Source: DAHVFK01 sp963755395
GTDB lineage: Bacteria > Pseudomonadota > Gammaproteobacteria > Burkholderiales > SG8-39
Assembly: GCA_963755395.1 (NCBI GenBank)
Contig: CAVWJJ010000004.1
Span: 769,253 to 833,252 of the forward strand
Reading direction: 5' to 3'
DNA: 64,000 bases
The notes beneath the pieces are model-generated. The model saw only the letters and a list, made by a program, of their open reading frames with translations, was not told the DNA's origin and ran no database searches. Both the position numbers and the translations under genes were made by a program. Below, in pieces: positions 1 to 8,308 of the stretch (its first letter is position 1; each line of letters begins with the position of its first letter).

Positions 1-990
1 ATCATCCAGCTGGCGAAGGAGCCGCCTTCGCACATCATCGCGCCCGCAATCCACAAGGACAAGGAGCAGGTCTCGGACCTGTTCGCCGAGCACCACCACC
101 GCCCGCGCCTGACCGACACCGAGGCGCTCACGCGCGAGGCGCGCGAGATGCTGCGCGGGCATTTCCTGAGCGCCGACCTCGGCATCTCGGGCGGCAATTT
201 CCTGGTGGCCGAGACCGGCTCGGTCGCGATCGTCACCAACGAGGGCAACGGCCGCATGGTGACTACGCTGCCGAAGGTGCACATCGCGATCACCGGCATC
301 GAGAAGGTGATTCCCACCCTCGAGGACCTGTCGACGCTCAACCGCGTGCTGCCGCGCTCGGCGACCGGGCAGGATATCGAGAACTACTTCACCATCGTCA
401 CCGGCCCGCGCCGCGAGGGCGACCTCGACGGCCCGGAGCACATGTACGTGATCCTGGTCGATGCCGGCCGCACCAGGCTGGTCGGCAGCGACATGCAGGA
501 GATGCTGCGCTGCATCCGCTGCGGCGCGTGCATGAACCACTGCCCGGTCTTCCAGACCGTGGGCGGGCACGCCTACGGCTGGGTCTACCCGGGGCCGATG
601 GGCTCGGTGCTGACGCCGGTGTACAAGGGGATCGAGAACGCGCTCGACCTGCCGCAGGCCGCGACGCTGTGCGGCGCCTGCGAGGTTGCTTGTCCGGTGA
701 AGATCCCGCTGCCGGAGCTGCTGCGCAAGCTGCGCGAGCGGCAGATGCAGGCCGGCTTGCGGCCCTGGCGCGAGCGCGCGGGATTCCGCCTCTGGGCCTT
801 CGCCGCGAAGCGGCCACGCCTGTACGCGCTCGTTACCCGCATTGGCGTGCGCGCGCTCAGGCTGATGGGCGGCACCAAGGGCCGCATCTCCCGGCTTCCG
901 CTCGGCTCGGGCTGGACGCTCGGGCGCGACATGCCCTCGCCCGAGGGACGCACCTTCCGCGAGCTCTACGCCGCGCGGCGCGGGAAGTAG
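1..990 (+). CDS. lutB: LutB/LldF-type iron-sulfur protein, C-terminal part (5' end cut off)
   Basis: The reading frame is open from base 1, so only the last 329 residues are seen. Two ferredoxin-type cysteine clusters lie in the second half (CIRCGACMNHCP and CGACEVACPVKIPL). The upstream part resembles the LUD fold of lactate-utilisation proteins, with segments such as GNFLVAETGS and VTNEGNGR. In the LutABC family this cytoplasmic subunit passes electrons from L-lactate oxidation to pyruvate. The remaining subunits should lie outside the window to the left; the next gene, 19 bp downstream, is unrelated to lactate. Family assignment is firm, but the exact substrate is not shown. Confidence 0.88.
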   Translation: MIQLAKEPPSHIIAPAIHKDKEQVSDLFAEHHHRPRLTDTEALTREAREMLRGHFLSADLGISGGNFLVAETGSVAIVTNEGNGRMVTTLPKVHIAITGIEKVIPTLEDLSTLNRVLPRSATGQDIENYFTIVTGPRREGDLDGPEHMYVILVDAGRTRLVGSDMQEMLRCIRCGACMNHCPVFQTVGGHAYGWVYPGPMGSVLTPVYKGIENALDLPQAATLCGACEVACPVKIPLPELLRKLRERQMQAGLRPWRERAGFRLWAFAAKRPRLYALVTRIGVRALRLMGGTKGRISRLPLGSGWTLGRDMPSPEGRTFRELYAARRGK

Positions 991-1009
991 TTCCGGCGGC
1001 GGGCAGGGG

Positions 1010-3838
1010 ATGGACGAAGCCGCCGCGCTCGACCAGCAACTGATCGAGCTGCTGCGCGGCCTCGCGCGCGAGCTTCACCCGCAGGATCCCTCGATCGAGC
1101 GCCTCGGGCTCGATCATTCGCTCGAGCGCGACTATGGGCTGGACAGCCTGGCGCGTGTAGAGCTTGCGGCCCGCATCGAGCACGCGCTCGGCGTGCGTCT
1201 GCCCGAGGAGGCATTCAGCGAGGCCGAGAGCGCGCGTGACCTGCTCGGCATCGTTGGCTCGGCGCCGCGCTCGGTCGGGGGCGCGCCCGCGGCCGTGCCC
1301 GCCGCGGTTCCGCGCGAGGCGCCGGCGGCGGAGCATCCGGCGCTGGCGGCCGAGACGCTTACCGAGGCGCTCGACTGGCATCTCGCGCGCCATCCTGAGC
1401 GGATCCACATCACCCTTTACGGCGAGCGCGACGCGGCCGAGGAAATCAGCTTCGGCGCGCTGGGCGAGGCGGCGCGCGCCTTCGCTGCCGGGCTCGCGGC
1501 GCGCGGCGTCGCGCCGGGCGAGCGCGTGGCAATCATGCAGCCGACCAGTCGCGGCTTCTTCGTTGCGTTCTACGGCGCGCTGCGCGCCGGCGCGATCCCG
1601 GTTCCGCTCTACCCGCCGGCGCGGCCGGCGCAGCTCGAGCAGCATTTCCGGCGCATCGCGGGCATCGTCGCCAACAGTGGCGCGCGCATCTTCGTTACCG
1701 TCGAGGCGGCGAAGACCTTTGCCCACGTGCTGCAGGCGCACGCCGAGGCGCTCGGCGACGTTCTCACCGTCGAAGAGATATTGCAGGTCGACGGCGCCGC
1801 GCCGGCGCACCGCGCGGCGCCCGGCGACACCGCTTTCCTGCAATACACCTCCGGCAGCACGGGACGGCCCAAGGGCGTGGTGTTGTCGCACGCGAACCTG
1901 GTCGCCAACATTCGCGCAATGGGCGCCGCGGCGCAGGCCGGCCCGGCCGACGTCTTCGTTTCCTGGCTGCCGCTGTACCACGACATGGGACTGATCGGCG
2001 CCTGCCTGGGCGCGCTGATGTTCGGCTACCCACTGGTGTTGCTGTCGCCACTTGCTTTTCTTTCGCGCCCCGAGCGCTGGCTGCGGCGCATCGCGCATCA
2101 CCGCGGCACGCTCACTTCGGCGCCGAACTTCGCTTACGAGCTGTGTCTGAGCAAGCTCTCGGAGCGTGAGCTCGAAGCCCTCGACCTGTCCTCGCTGCGG
2201 CTCGCGTTCAACGGCGCCGAAGCGGTGAGCGCGGAGACGGCCGAGCGCTTCAATGAGCGCTTCGCGGCCTACGGCCTGCGGCGCGAGGCGATGACCCCGG
2301 TCTACGGGCTCGCCGAAGCCTGCCTCGGCGTGACCTTCCCGCCGCTCGGGCGCGGCCTGCTGATCGACCGCCTCGACCGCGCCGCGCTGCAGCGCCAGGG
2401 CGTTGCGCGCCCGGCGCGCGCAGGCGACCCCCTGCCGCTGCGCGTGGTGGCCTGTGGCCGCGCGCTGCCGGGGCATGCGGTCCGCGTGGTCGATTCCGCC
2501 GGCCGCGAGCTGGGCGAGCGGGTCGAGGGCCGCATCCAGTTCAGTGGACCCTCCGCCTCAAGCGGCTACTTCGAGAATCCAGAGGACAGCGCGCGCCTGA
2601 TCGATGATGGCTGGCGCAACACCGGCGACCTGGGCTATCTCGCGGCGGGTGAGCTTTATCTCACCGGACGCGAGAAGGACCTGATCATCCGCGGCGGGCA
2701 CAACATCCATCCGATGGAAATCGAGCAGGCGGCCGGCGAAGTGAAAGGCGTCCGTCACGGTGGCGTCGCGGTGTTCGCCTCCGCCGCGCGCGGCATGGGC
2801 GAGCGCCTGATCGTGCTCGCCGAAACGCGCGAGACGCGCGAAGAGGAGCGCGCGCGCATGATCGGCGAGATCAATCGCCTCGCGCTCGACCTGGTCGGCA
2901 TGCCGCCGGACGAAGTGGTGCTCGCGCCGCCGCGCAGCGTGCTCAAGACCTCCAGCGGCAAGATTCGGCGTGGCGCCTGCCGCGAGCTGTACGAGCGCGG
3001 CGCGCTCGGCGCCGGCCAGCGGCCGGCCTGGCTGCAGCTCGCGCTGCTCGAGCTCGAGGGCCTGTCCGCGCGCGCGTCGCGCGCGCTGCGCCGTGCGCTC
3101 GAGCGGCTTTGGGGCGCCTGGGCCTGCGCAGTGATCGGCGCGGTCGGCCTGTCGGTGTGGGCGCTGCTCGCGCTGACGCGCGACCCGGCGCGGGCGCGCT
3201 CCCGCGCGCACGGCGCGGCGAGGCTGGCGTTCTTCCTCGCCGGTGCGAGGCCGCGCGTCGAGGGTGCCGAACACCTTGCCGCAGGCAGCGCGGTCGTGGT
3301 CTGCAACCACGCCAGCTACCTCGACGGCATTCTGCTTAGCGCCGCGCTGCCGCCGTGCATCGTGTTCGTCGCCAAGCGCGACCTCGCGCCGCAGCGTCTG
3401 GCGGGGACCCTGTTGCGCCGTCTGGGCACTCTTTTCGTCGAGCGCGTCGACGCCGCGCGCAGCGTCGAGGACCACCGCGCAATCGAACAGAACGCGCGTG
3501 CGGGCCTGGCCCCGGTGGTGTTCCCCGAGGGCACCCTGCGGCGCGAGCCCGGACTGCTGCCGTTTCGCATGGGCGCCTTCGTCGCCGCGACCCAGGCCGG
3601 CGTGCCGGTGGTGCCGGTGGTGATCCGCGGCACCCGCAGCATGCTTCCCGACGGCATCTGGTTCCCGCGCCGCGCGACGCTAGAGGTGCTGGTGGGCGAG
3701 CCGATCGCGCCCGAGGGCGACGGCTGGCACGCCGCGATCGCGCTGCGCGACAAGGCGCGCGCGGCCATCCTTGCGCGCAGCGGCGAGCCGGATGCGCCTG
3801 CGGCGCGGGTCGACTTCAGGGCCTTGAGCGGCGGCTAG
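1010..3838 (+). CDS. Trifunctional acyl carrier / fatty acyl-AMP ligase / PlsC-type acyltransferase fusion
   Basis: This 942-residue protein has three modules. Residues 1-85 form an acyl carrier domain with the phosphopantetheine serine at S46 (GLDSLARVEL). Residues about 115-660 form an adenylate-forming enzyme with the P-loop YTSGSTGRPKG at 279-289 and a WLPLYHDMGLIG segment typical of fatty acyl-AMP ligases. After a hydrophobic stretch near 700-720, the C-terminus is a PlsC-like acyltransferase with the HX4D motif at H767-D772 (NHASYLDG) and an FPEGT motif near 840. By inference the ligase loads a fatty acid onto its own carrier domain and the membrane-anchored acyltransferase moves it to a lysolipid or other acceptor. 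The known Aas protein has only two of these modules, in the reverse order. The ATG is preceded by GCAGGGG. Domain calls are firm; the final acceptor is unknown. Confidence 0.88.
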   Translation: MDEAAALDQQLIELLRGLARELHPQDPSIERLGLDHSLERDYGLDSLARVELAARIEHALGVRLPEEAFSEAESARDLLGIVGSAPRSVGGAPAAVPAAVPREAPAAEHPALAAETLTEALDWHLARHPERIHITLYGERDAAEEISFGALGEAARAFAAGLAARGVAPGERVAIMQPTSRGFFVAFYGALRAGAIPVPLYPPARPAQLEQHFRRIAGIVANSGARIFVTVEAAKTFAHVLQAHAEALGDVLTVEEILQVDGAAPAHRAAPGDTAFLQYTSGSTGRPKGVVLSHANLVANIRAMGAAAQAGPADVFVSWLPLYHDMGLIGACLGALMFGYPLVLLSPLAFLSRPERWLRRIAHHRGTLTSAPNFAYELCLSKLSERELEALDLSSLRLAFNGAEAVSAETAERFNERFAAYGLRREAMTPVYGLAEACLGVTFPPLGRGLLIDRLDRAALQRQGVARPARAGDPLPLRVVACGRALPGHAVRVVDSAGRELGERVEGRIQFSGPSASSGYFENPEDSARLIDDGWRNTGDLGYLAAGELYLTGREKDLIIRGGHNIHPMEIEQAAGEVKGVRHGGVAVFASAARGMGERLIVLAETRETREEERARMIGEINRLALDLVGMPPDEVVLAPPRSVLKTSSGKIRRGACRELYERGALGAGQRPAWLQLALLELEGLSARASRALRRALERLWGAWACAVIGAVGLSVWALLALTRDPARARSRAHGAARLAFFLAGARPRVEGAEHLAAGSAVVVCNHASYLDGILLSAALPPCIVFVAKRDLAPQRLAGTLLRRLGTLFVERVDAARSVEDHRAIEQNARAGLAPVVFPEGTLRREPGLLPFRMGAFVAATQAGVPVVPVVIRGTRSMLPDGIWFPRRATLEVLVGEPIAPEGDGWHAAIALRDKARAAILARSGEPDAPAARVDFRALSGG

Positions 3839-3885
3839 GGCTATACAATGCCCCCCGACAAACATCGGGTCGGGGGAGACGGCGC

Positions 3886-5640
3886 ATGGCGGAGCATTCC
3901 GGCGGCGAACTGGTCGCGCGCATGCTGCAGGCCGAAGGCGTGAGCAAGGTCTTCGGCATCATTGACGGCACCTATTTCGGCTTTTACTCGGCGCTGCATC
4001 GCCTTGGCATCGAGATCGTCACGCCGCGGCACGAGACCAGCGCCGCGCACATGGCGGGCGCCTATGCGCGCATGACCGGCCAGCTCGGCGTGTGCATGGC
4101 CTCGAACGGCCCGGGGGTAGCGAACGTGCTGCCCGGGCTGGTGGTCGAGCAGGCCGAGGGCAACCGCGTACTGTGCATCACCAGTGCGCGCCGCACCGGA
4201 CTCAGTTATCCGGAGCGCCCCGGCGCCTACCAGAGCTTCGACCAGTCAGGCGTCGTGTCCGCGTTCGCCAAGTGGAGCCGCGCGGTTCCGGCCTACGAGC
4301 GTATTGCGGAGCTGATGCGCGCCGCGCTGCGGGGCTGCTGGGAAGGGCGTCCGGGAGTGGTTCACCTGGACGTGCCGGAGAACATCATGAACGGCGCTTT
4401 CAAGGGCGAGCCGAGCTTGTGGGCGCCGGCGGAGTACCGGCGCGCGAGCCCGCCGCATCCGGCGCCGCAGGACGTCGAGCGCGCCGCCGAGATGCTGGCC
4501 GTGGCCGAAGCGCCGATGATCCACGCCGGCAGCGGCGTGGTGCACGCCGGCGCCTACGCCGAGCTGGCGCGGGTGGCCGAGCTGCTGCACGCACCTGTCA
4601 CCACCAGCTGGGGCGCCCGCGGCGCGCTGCCCGAGACATCCGAGCTGGCCGTGCCGATGATCCACGTCAAGCTCAACCACGAGGTGCGCAACGACGCCGA
4701 CGTGGTGCTCTGCGTCGGCTCGCGCCTGGGCGAGACCGACTGGTGGGGCAAGGCGCCGTACTGGCGCCAGCCTGCCGGGCAAAAGATGATCCAGGTCGAC
4801 ATCGACGGCGCAGCGCTCGGCGCCGCCAAGCCGGCCGCGCTCGCGGTTCTCGCCGACGCGAAAGTGTTCCTCGCGCAGCTCGCCGAGCGCCTCGCGGCGC
4901 GCGCCGGCGCGATGCGCCTCGAGCCGCGCAGGGCGCGCGTGTCGAAGTACGGCGCGGCGCGCCGCGCCGAGCGCGCGGAGTTCGACAAGCGGCTCGAGGA
5001 CCATGCCGTGCCGATGAATCCCGCGCACGTCGCGCACGCCTGCCAGAGGGCCTTCGGCGACGACGCGGTCCTGGTCGCCGACGGCGGCAACGCCGCGATA
5101 TGGGCCATGTTCTACCACCAGGTGAACGTGCCGAACACGCTGCTGTCGACCTTCAAGTTCGGCATGCTCGGCGCCGGCGTCGCGCAGGCCCTGGGCGCCG
5201 CCGTTGCGCGCCCCGAGCGCCCGGTGTGCTGCATCATCGGCGACGGCGCGATGGGATTCCACCCGCAGGAGATCGAGACCGCGATTCGCAACGGGCTGCG
5301 CGTGGTGTACCTGGTGCTGTGCGACCGCCAGTGGGGCATGGTGAAGATGAACCAGCAGTTCGCGCTGCGGCCGCTCAAGACGCTGCTCATGAAGTCGCTC
5401 GGGCCCGAAGAGACCATCAAGGCCGATCTGGGCGAGATCGCTTTCGACAAGCTGGCCGAGGCGATGGGCGCGCACGGCGAGCGCGTCGCCGACCCGGCCG
5501 CGCTCGGGCCTGCGCTCGAGCGCAGCCTTGCGGCCGGCCGGTGTGCCGTGATCCACGTCGACGTCGACCCGGTTAAGCACATGTGGGCGCCCGGGCTGCT
5601 GCACTTCAAGAAGATGCACGAAGAGCCCGCCGGCAAGTAG
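3886..5640 (+). CDS. Thiamine-diphosphate-dependent enzyme, acetolactate synthase-like
   Basis: This 584-residue protein has the three-domain layout of the acetolactate synthase/benzoylformate decarboxylase family. The N-terminal pyrimidine-binding domain carries the activating glutamate in RHETSAAHMAGAYARMTG. A central domain is followed by a C-terminal diphosphate-binding domain with GDGAMGFHPQEIETAIRNG. The ATG was chosen because GGGGGAG sits 7 bases upstream and homologues begin about here; the frame is open further upstream into the previous gene. A TATACAAT sequence at 3842-3849 could be a -10 box. No regulatory subunit gene adjoins, so this is probably not the biosynthetic IlvBH enzyme. 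A decarboxylase or carboligase acting on a 2-oxo acid is the safest reading. Confidence 0.82.
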   Translation: MAEHSGGELVARMLQAEGVSKVFGIIDGTYFGFYSALHRLGIEIVTPRHETSAAHMAGAYARMTGQLGVCMASNGPGVANVLPGLVVEQAEGNRVLCITSARRTGLSYPERPGAYQSFDQSGVVSAFAKWSRAVPAYERIAELMRAALRGCWEGRPGVVHLDVPENIMNGAFKGEPSLWAPAEYRRASPPHPAPQDVERAAEMLAVAEAPMIHAGSGVVHAGAYAELARVAELLHAPVTTSWGARGALPETSELAVPMIHVKLNHEVRNDADVVLCVGSRLGETDWWGKAPYWRQPAGQKMIQVDIDGAALGAAKPAALAVLADAKVFLAQLAERLAARAGAMRLEPRRARVSKYGAARRAERAEFDKRLEDHAVPMNPAHVAHACQRAFGDDAVLVADGGNAAIWAMFYHQVNVPNTLLSTFKFGMLGAGVAQALGAAVARPERPVCCIIGDGAMGFHPQEIETAIRNGLRVVYLVLCDRQWGMVKMNQQFALRPLKTLLMKSLGPEETIKADLGEIAFDKLAEAMGAHGERVADPAALGPALERSLAAGRCAVIHVDVDPVKHMWAPGLLHFKKMHEEPAGK

Positions 5641-5644
5641 CGTC

Positions 5645-6556
5645 ATGAGCGACATCGACCTGGTGCGGCTGAACTTCAACCCGCAGACGTTGCTCGCGCT
5701 GAACGTGATTCTCGGGCTGGTGATGTTCGGCGTTTCGCTCGAGCTCAGGCCCGCCGACTTCAAGGCGGCGCTCGCCACGCCGCGCGCGCTCGCGATCGGC
5801 CTGCTCGGCCACCATGTGGTGTTTCCAGCCGCGACCTATCTGCTGGTGCTCGCGCTACAGCCGCGTCCGAGCATCGCGCTCGGCATGATCCTAGTATCGT
5901 CGTGCCCGGCGGGCAACATCTCCAACTTCCTCACTCATCTGGCGCGCGGCAACACCGCCCTGTCGGTGTCGATCAGCACGCTGTCGACGCTTGCCGCAAT
6001 CGTCATGACGCCGCTCAACGTGGCTTTCTGGGGCGGCCTGTACGGGCCTGCGCAGCCGATCCTGCGCGCGGTCGCGGTCAACCCCCTGGAGATGTTCGCT
6101 CATGTGCTGCTGCTGCTCGGTGCGCCGCTCGCGGTCGGGCTGTTCGTGTCGCGCCGCTTTCCGCGCTTCACCGCGCGCGCGGTGAAGCCGTTCAGAGTCT
6201 TCTCGCTCGGGTTCTTCGTCGTCTTCGTGCTCGCCGCGCTAGCGGCGAACTGGCAGTACTTCCTCGCCTACGTCGGGATGGTGGTCGGCATCGTTTTCGT
6301 GCATAACGCGCTCGCGCTCTCGACCGGCTATGGTCTGGCGCGGGCGGCGGGCCTGCCCGAACGAGACCGGCGCGCGGTGGCGATCGAGTGCGGGATCCAG
6401 AACTCGGGCCTCGGGCTGATCCTGATCTTCGGCTACTTCGACGGGCTCGGCGGCATGGCAGTGATCACGGCGTGGTGGGGAATCTGGCACATCATTGCGG
6501 GCTTGAGCGTGGCGGGCGTCTGGTCGCGCCGCCCGCCCGCGCTCGCCGCCGCATGA
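5645..6556 (+). CDS. BASS-family (bile acid:sodium symporter-like) transporter
   Basis: This 303-residue protein is almost entirely hydrophobic, with about nine or ten membrane helices. It carries the family segment SSCPAGNISNFLTHLARGNTALSVSIS and a second conserved block, ECGIQNSGLGLIL. These are typical of BASS sodium-coupled organic anion symporters. It starts 4 bases after the preceding gene and overlaps the next by ATGA, so it belongs to the same transcription unit. By inference it may import a 2-oxo or organic acid handled by the neighbouring thiamine-diphosphate enzyme and dehydrogenases. The substrate cannot be read from the sequence. Confidence 0.85.
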   Translation: MSDIDLVRLNFNPQTLLALNVILGLVMFGVSLELRPADFKAALATPRALAIGLLGHHVVFPAATYLLVLALQPRPSIALGMILVSSCPAGNISNFLTHLARGNTALSVSISTLSTLAAIVMTPLNVAFWGGLYGPAQPILRAVAVNPLEMFAHVLLLLGAPLAVGLFVSRRFPRFTARAVKPFRVFSLGFFVVFVLAALAANWQYFLAYVGMVVGIVFVHNALALSTGYGLARAAGLPERDRRAVAIECGIQNSGLGLILIFGYFDGLGGMAVITAWWGIWHIIAGLSVAGVWSRRPPALAAA

Positions 6557-7506
6557 CGGTTCTTGTCACCGGCGCCGGCGGCTACCTCGGGCAGTTGCTG
6601 GTTGCTGAGCTGGTGCGGCGCGGGCGTCCGGTGCTCGCGCTCGACCTGCGCGCGCCGCCGCAGGCGGAGCGCCTGCCGGGGGTCGAATACCTGGCGCGCG
6701 ACGTGCGTGCCGCCGGCCTGGGTGACGTCCTTCGCGCGCGCGGGGCGAGCGCGGTCGTGCACCTGGCGTCGATCGTCACGCCCGGGCGCAACAGTTCGCG
6801 CGAGCACGAGTATTCGGTCGACGTGCTGGGAACCCGCAACGTGCTCGAGGCCTGCGTCGAGGCCGATGTGGCGAAATTCGTCGTCACCTCGAGCGGCGCC
6901 GCCTACGGCTACCACGCCGACAACCCGCCGCTGATCGACGAGAACCAGCCGCTGCGCGGCAACCGCGAGTTCGCCTACGCCTGGCACAAGCGACTGGCCG
7001 AGGAGATGCTCGCCGAATACCGCGCCGCACACCCGCGCATGGCGCAGGTCGTGTTTCGGGTGGGCACGATCCTGGGCGAGACCACGCGCAATCAGATCAC
7101 CGACCTGTTCGACAAGCCGCGCCTGATCGCGCTGCGCGGAGCGGACAGCCCGTTCGTGTTCGTCTGGGATCAGGATGTCGTCGCCTGCCTCGTGCTGGCG
7201 CTCGAGCCCGGACGCGAGGGTGTGTTCAACGTCGCGGGCGACGGCGCGCTCGGGGTGCGCGAGATCGCGGTGCGCCTGGGCAAGCGCTGCGTCGAGCTCC
7301 CCGCCTGGGCGATCGCGGGTGCGCTGGCGCTGCTCAAGCCGCTTGGGCTGTCGCAGTACGGCCCCGAGCAGGTGCGCTTCCTGCGCTATCGGCCGGTACT
7401 CGACAACCGGCGCCTGAAGCAGGTTTTCGGCTACACGCCACGCCTCACCTCCTCGGAGACCTTCGACCTCTATCACCGCGCACGAAGCCGACATGGCGCG
7501 GCGTGA
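6553..7506 (+). CDS. NAD-dependent epimerase/dehydratase family protein (extended SDR)
   Basis: This 317-residue protein starts with a Rossmann dinucleotide site (VTGAGGYLG, residues 4-12). It has the catalytic YxxxK as YAWHK near residue 140 and the preceding serine segment VTSSGAAYGYH. This is the layout of extended short-chain dehydrogenases that modify nucleotide sugars or similar alcohols. The ATG overlaps the stop of the transporter gene (ATGA) and the 3' end overlaps the next SDR gene by 14 bases, which points to translational coupling. The substrate is unknown. Confidence 0.85.
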   Translation: MTVLVTGAGGYLGQLLVAELVRRGRPVLALDLRAPPQAERLPGVEYLARDVRAAGLGDVLRARGASAVVHLASIVTPGRNSSREHEYSVDVLGTRNVLEACVEADVAKFVVTSSGAAYGYHADNPPLIDENQPLRGNREFAYAWHKRLAEEMLAEYRAAHPRMAQVVFRVGTILGETTRNQITDLFDKPRLIALRGADSPFVFVWDQDVVACLVLALEPGREGVFNVAGDGALGVREIAVRLGKRCVELPAWAIAGALALLKPLGLSQYGPEQVRFLRYRPVLDNRRLKQVFGYTPRLTSSETFDLYHRARSRHGAA

Positions 7507-8308
7507 ATTCGGCGACAAGGTCGTGGTGGTGACCGGCGCCGCGGGCGGGCTGGGAAGGGCGCTCGCCACGCGCTTCGCAGCCGCAGGCGCGCGCGTGGCC
7601 CTGCTCGACCGCGACGTCGCCGCAGTCGAAGCGGTCGCGGCGACTCTCGGCGGCGGTGCGCTCGGACTGGCCTGCGACGTCAGCGATGCCGCGCAGTGCG
7701 CCAGCGCGCTCGCGCGGGCCGCGGCGGAGCTGGGACCGGTCCACGTGCTGATCAACAACGCCGGCATCTCGCACCGAAGCGCCTACGCGGCGACCGATCC
7801 GGCGGTGATCCGTCGCGTCATGGAGGTCAATTTCTTCGGCGCGGTGCACTGCACCCACGCCGCGCTCGAGGACCTCTCGCGCACGCGCGGAATGATCGTG
7901 ACGATCTCGAGCGTCGCGGGATTTTCACCGTTGATCGCGCGCACCGGCTATGCTGCCAGCAAGCACGCATTGCACGGATTTTTCGACAGCCTGCGTACCG
8001 AGGTGGCGGACAGCGGCATCGACGTGCTGCTGGTATGCCCCGCGTTCGTCGCCACCGGAATCGAGCGCAATGCGCTCGGCGGCGACGGTGCGCCGGTGCG
8101 CCACGCGCAGCAAGTCGTCGGCGTGCGCGCCGCGCCCGATGCGGTGGCCGAAGAGATCTACGACGCCGCGCGCCGCGGTCGGCGGCTGCTGCTGCACGGG
8201 CGCACCGCCCGGCTCGCGTGGTGGCTGAGCCGTTTTGCGCCGAATCTCTACGCTCGCCTCATGGCGCGCCGGCTCAGGGGCGAGATGGACCGCGGCGCCC
8301 GGAAATAA
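7493..8308 (+). CDS. Short-chain dehydrogenase/reductase
   Basis: This 271-residue classical SDR has the glycine-rich cofactor motif TGAAGGLG near residue 15, the INNAG structural motif and the catalytic YAASK near residue 155. It is the last gene of the rightward run beginning before base 1. Its 3' end overlaps the convergent mnmC gene by 35 bases. Family membership is clear; the substrate cannot be deduced. A role with the adjoining epimerase and BASS transporter is inferred only from position. Confidence 0.87.
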   Translation: MARREFGDKVVVVTGAAGGLGRALATRFAAAGARVALLDRDVAAVEAVAATLGGGALGLACDVSDAAQCASALARAAAELGPVHVLINNAGISHRSAYAATDPAVIRRVMEVNFFGAVHCTHAALEDLSRTRGMIVTISSVAGFSPLIARTGYAASKHALHGFFDSLRTEVADSGIDVLLVCPAFVATGIERNALGGDGAPVRHAQQVVGVRAAPDAVAEEIYDAARRGRRLLLHGRTARLAWWLSRFAPNLYARLMARRLRGEMDRGARK

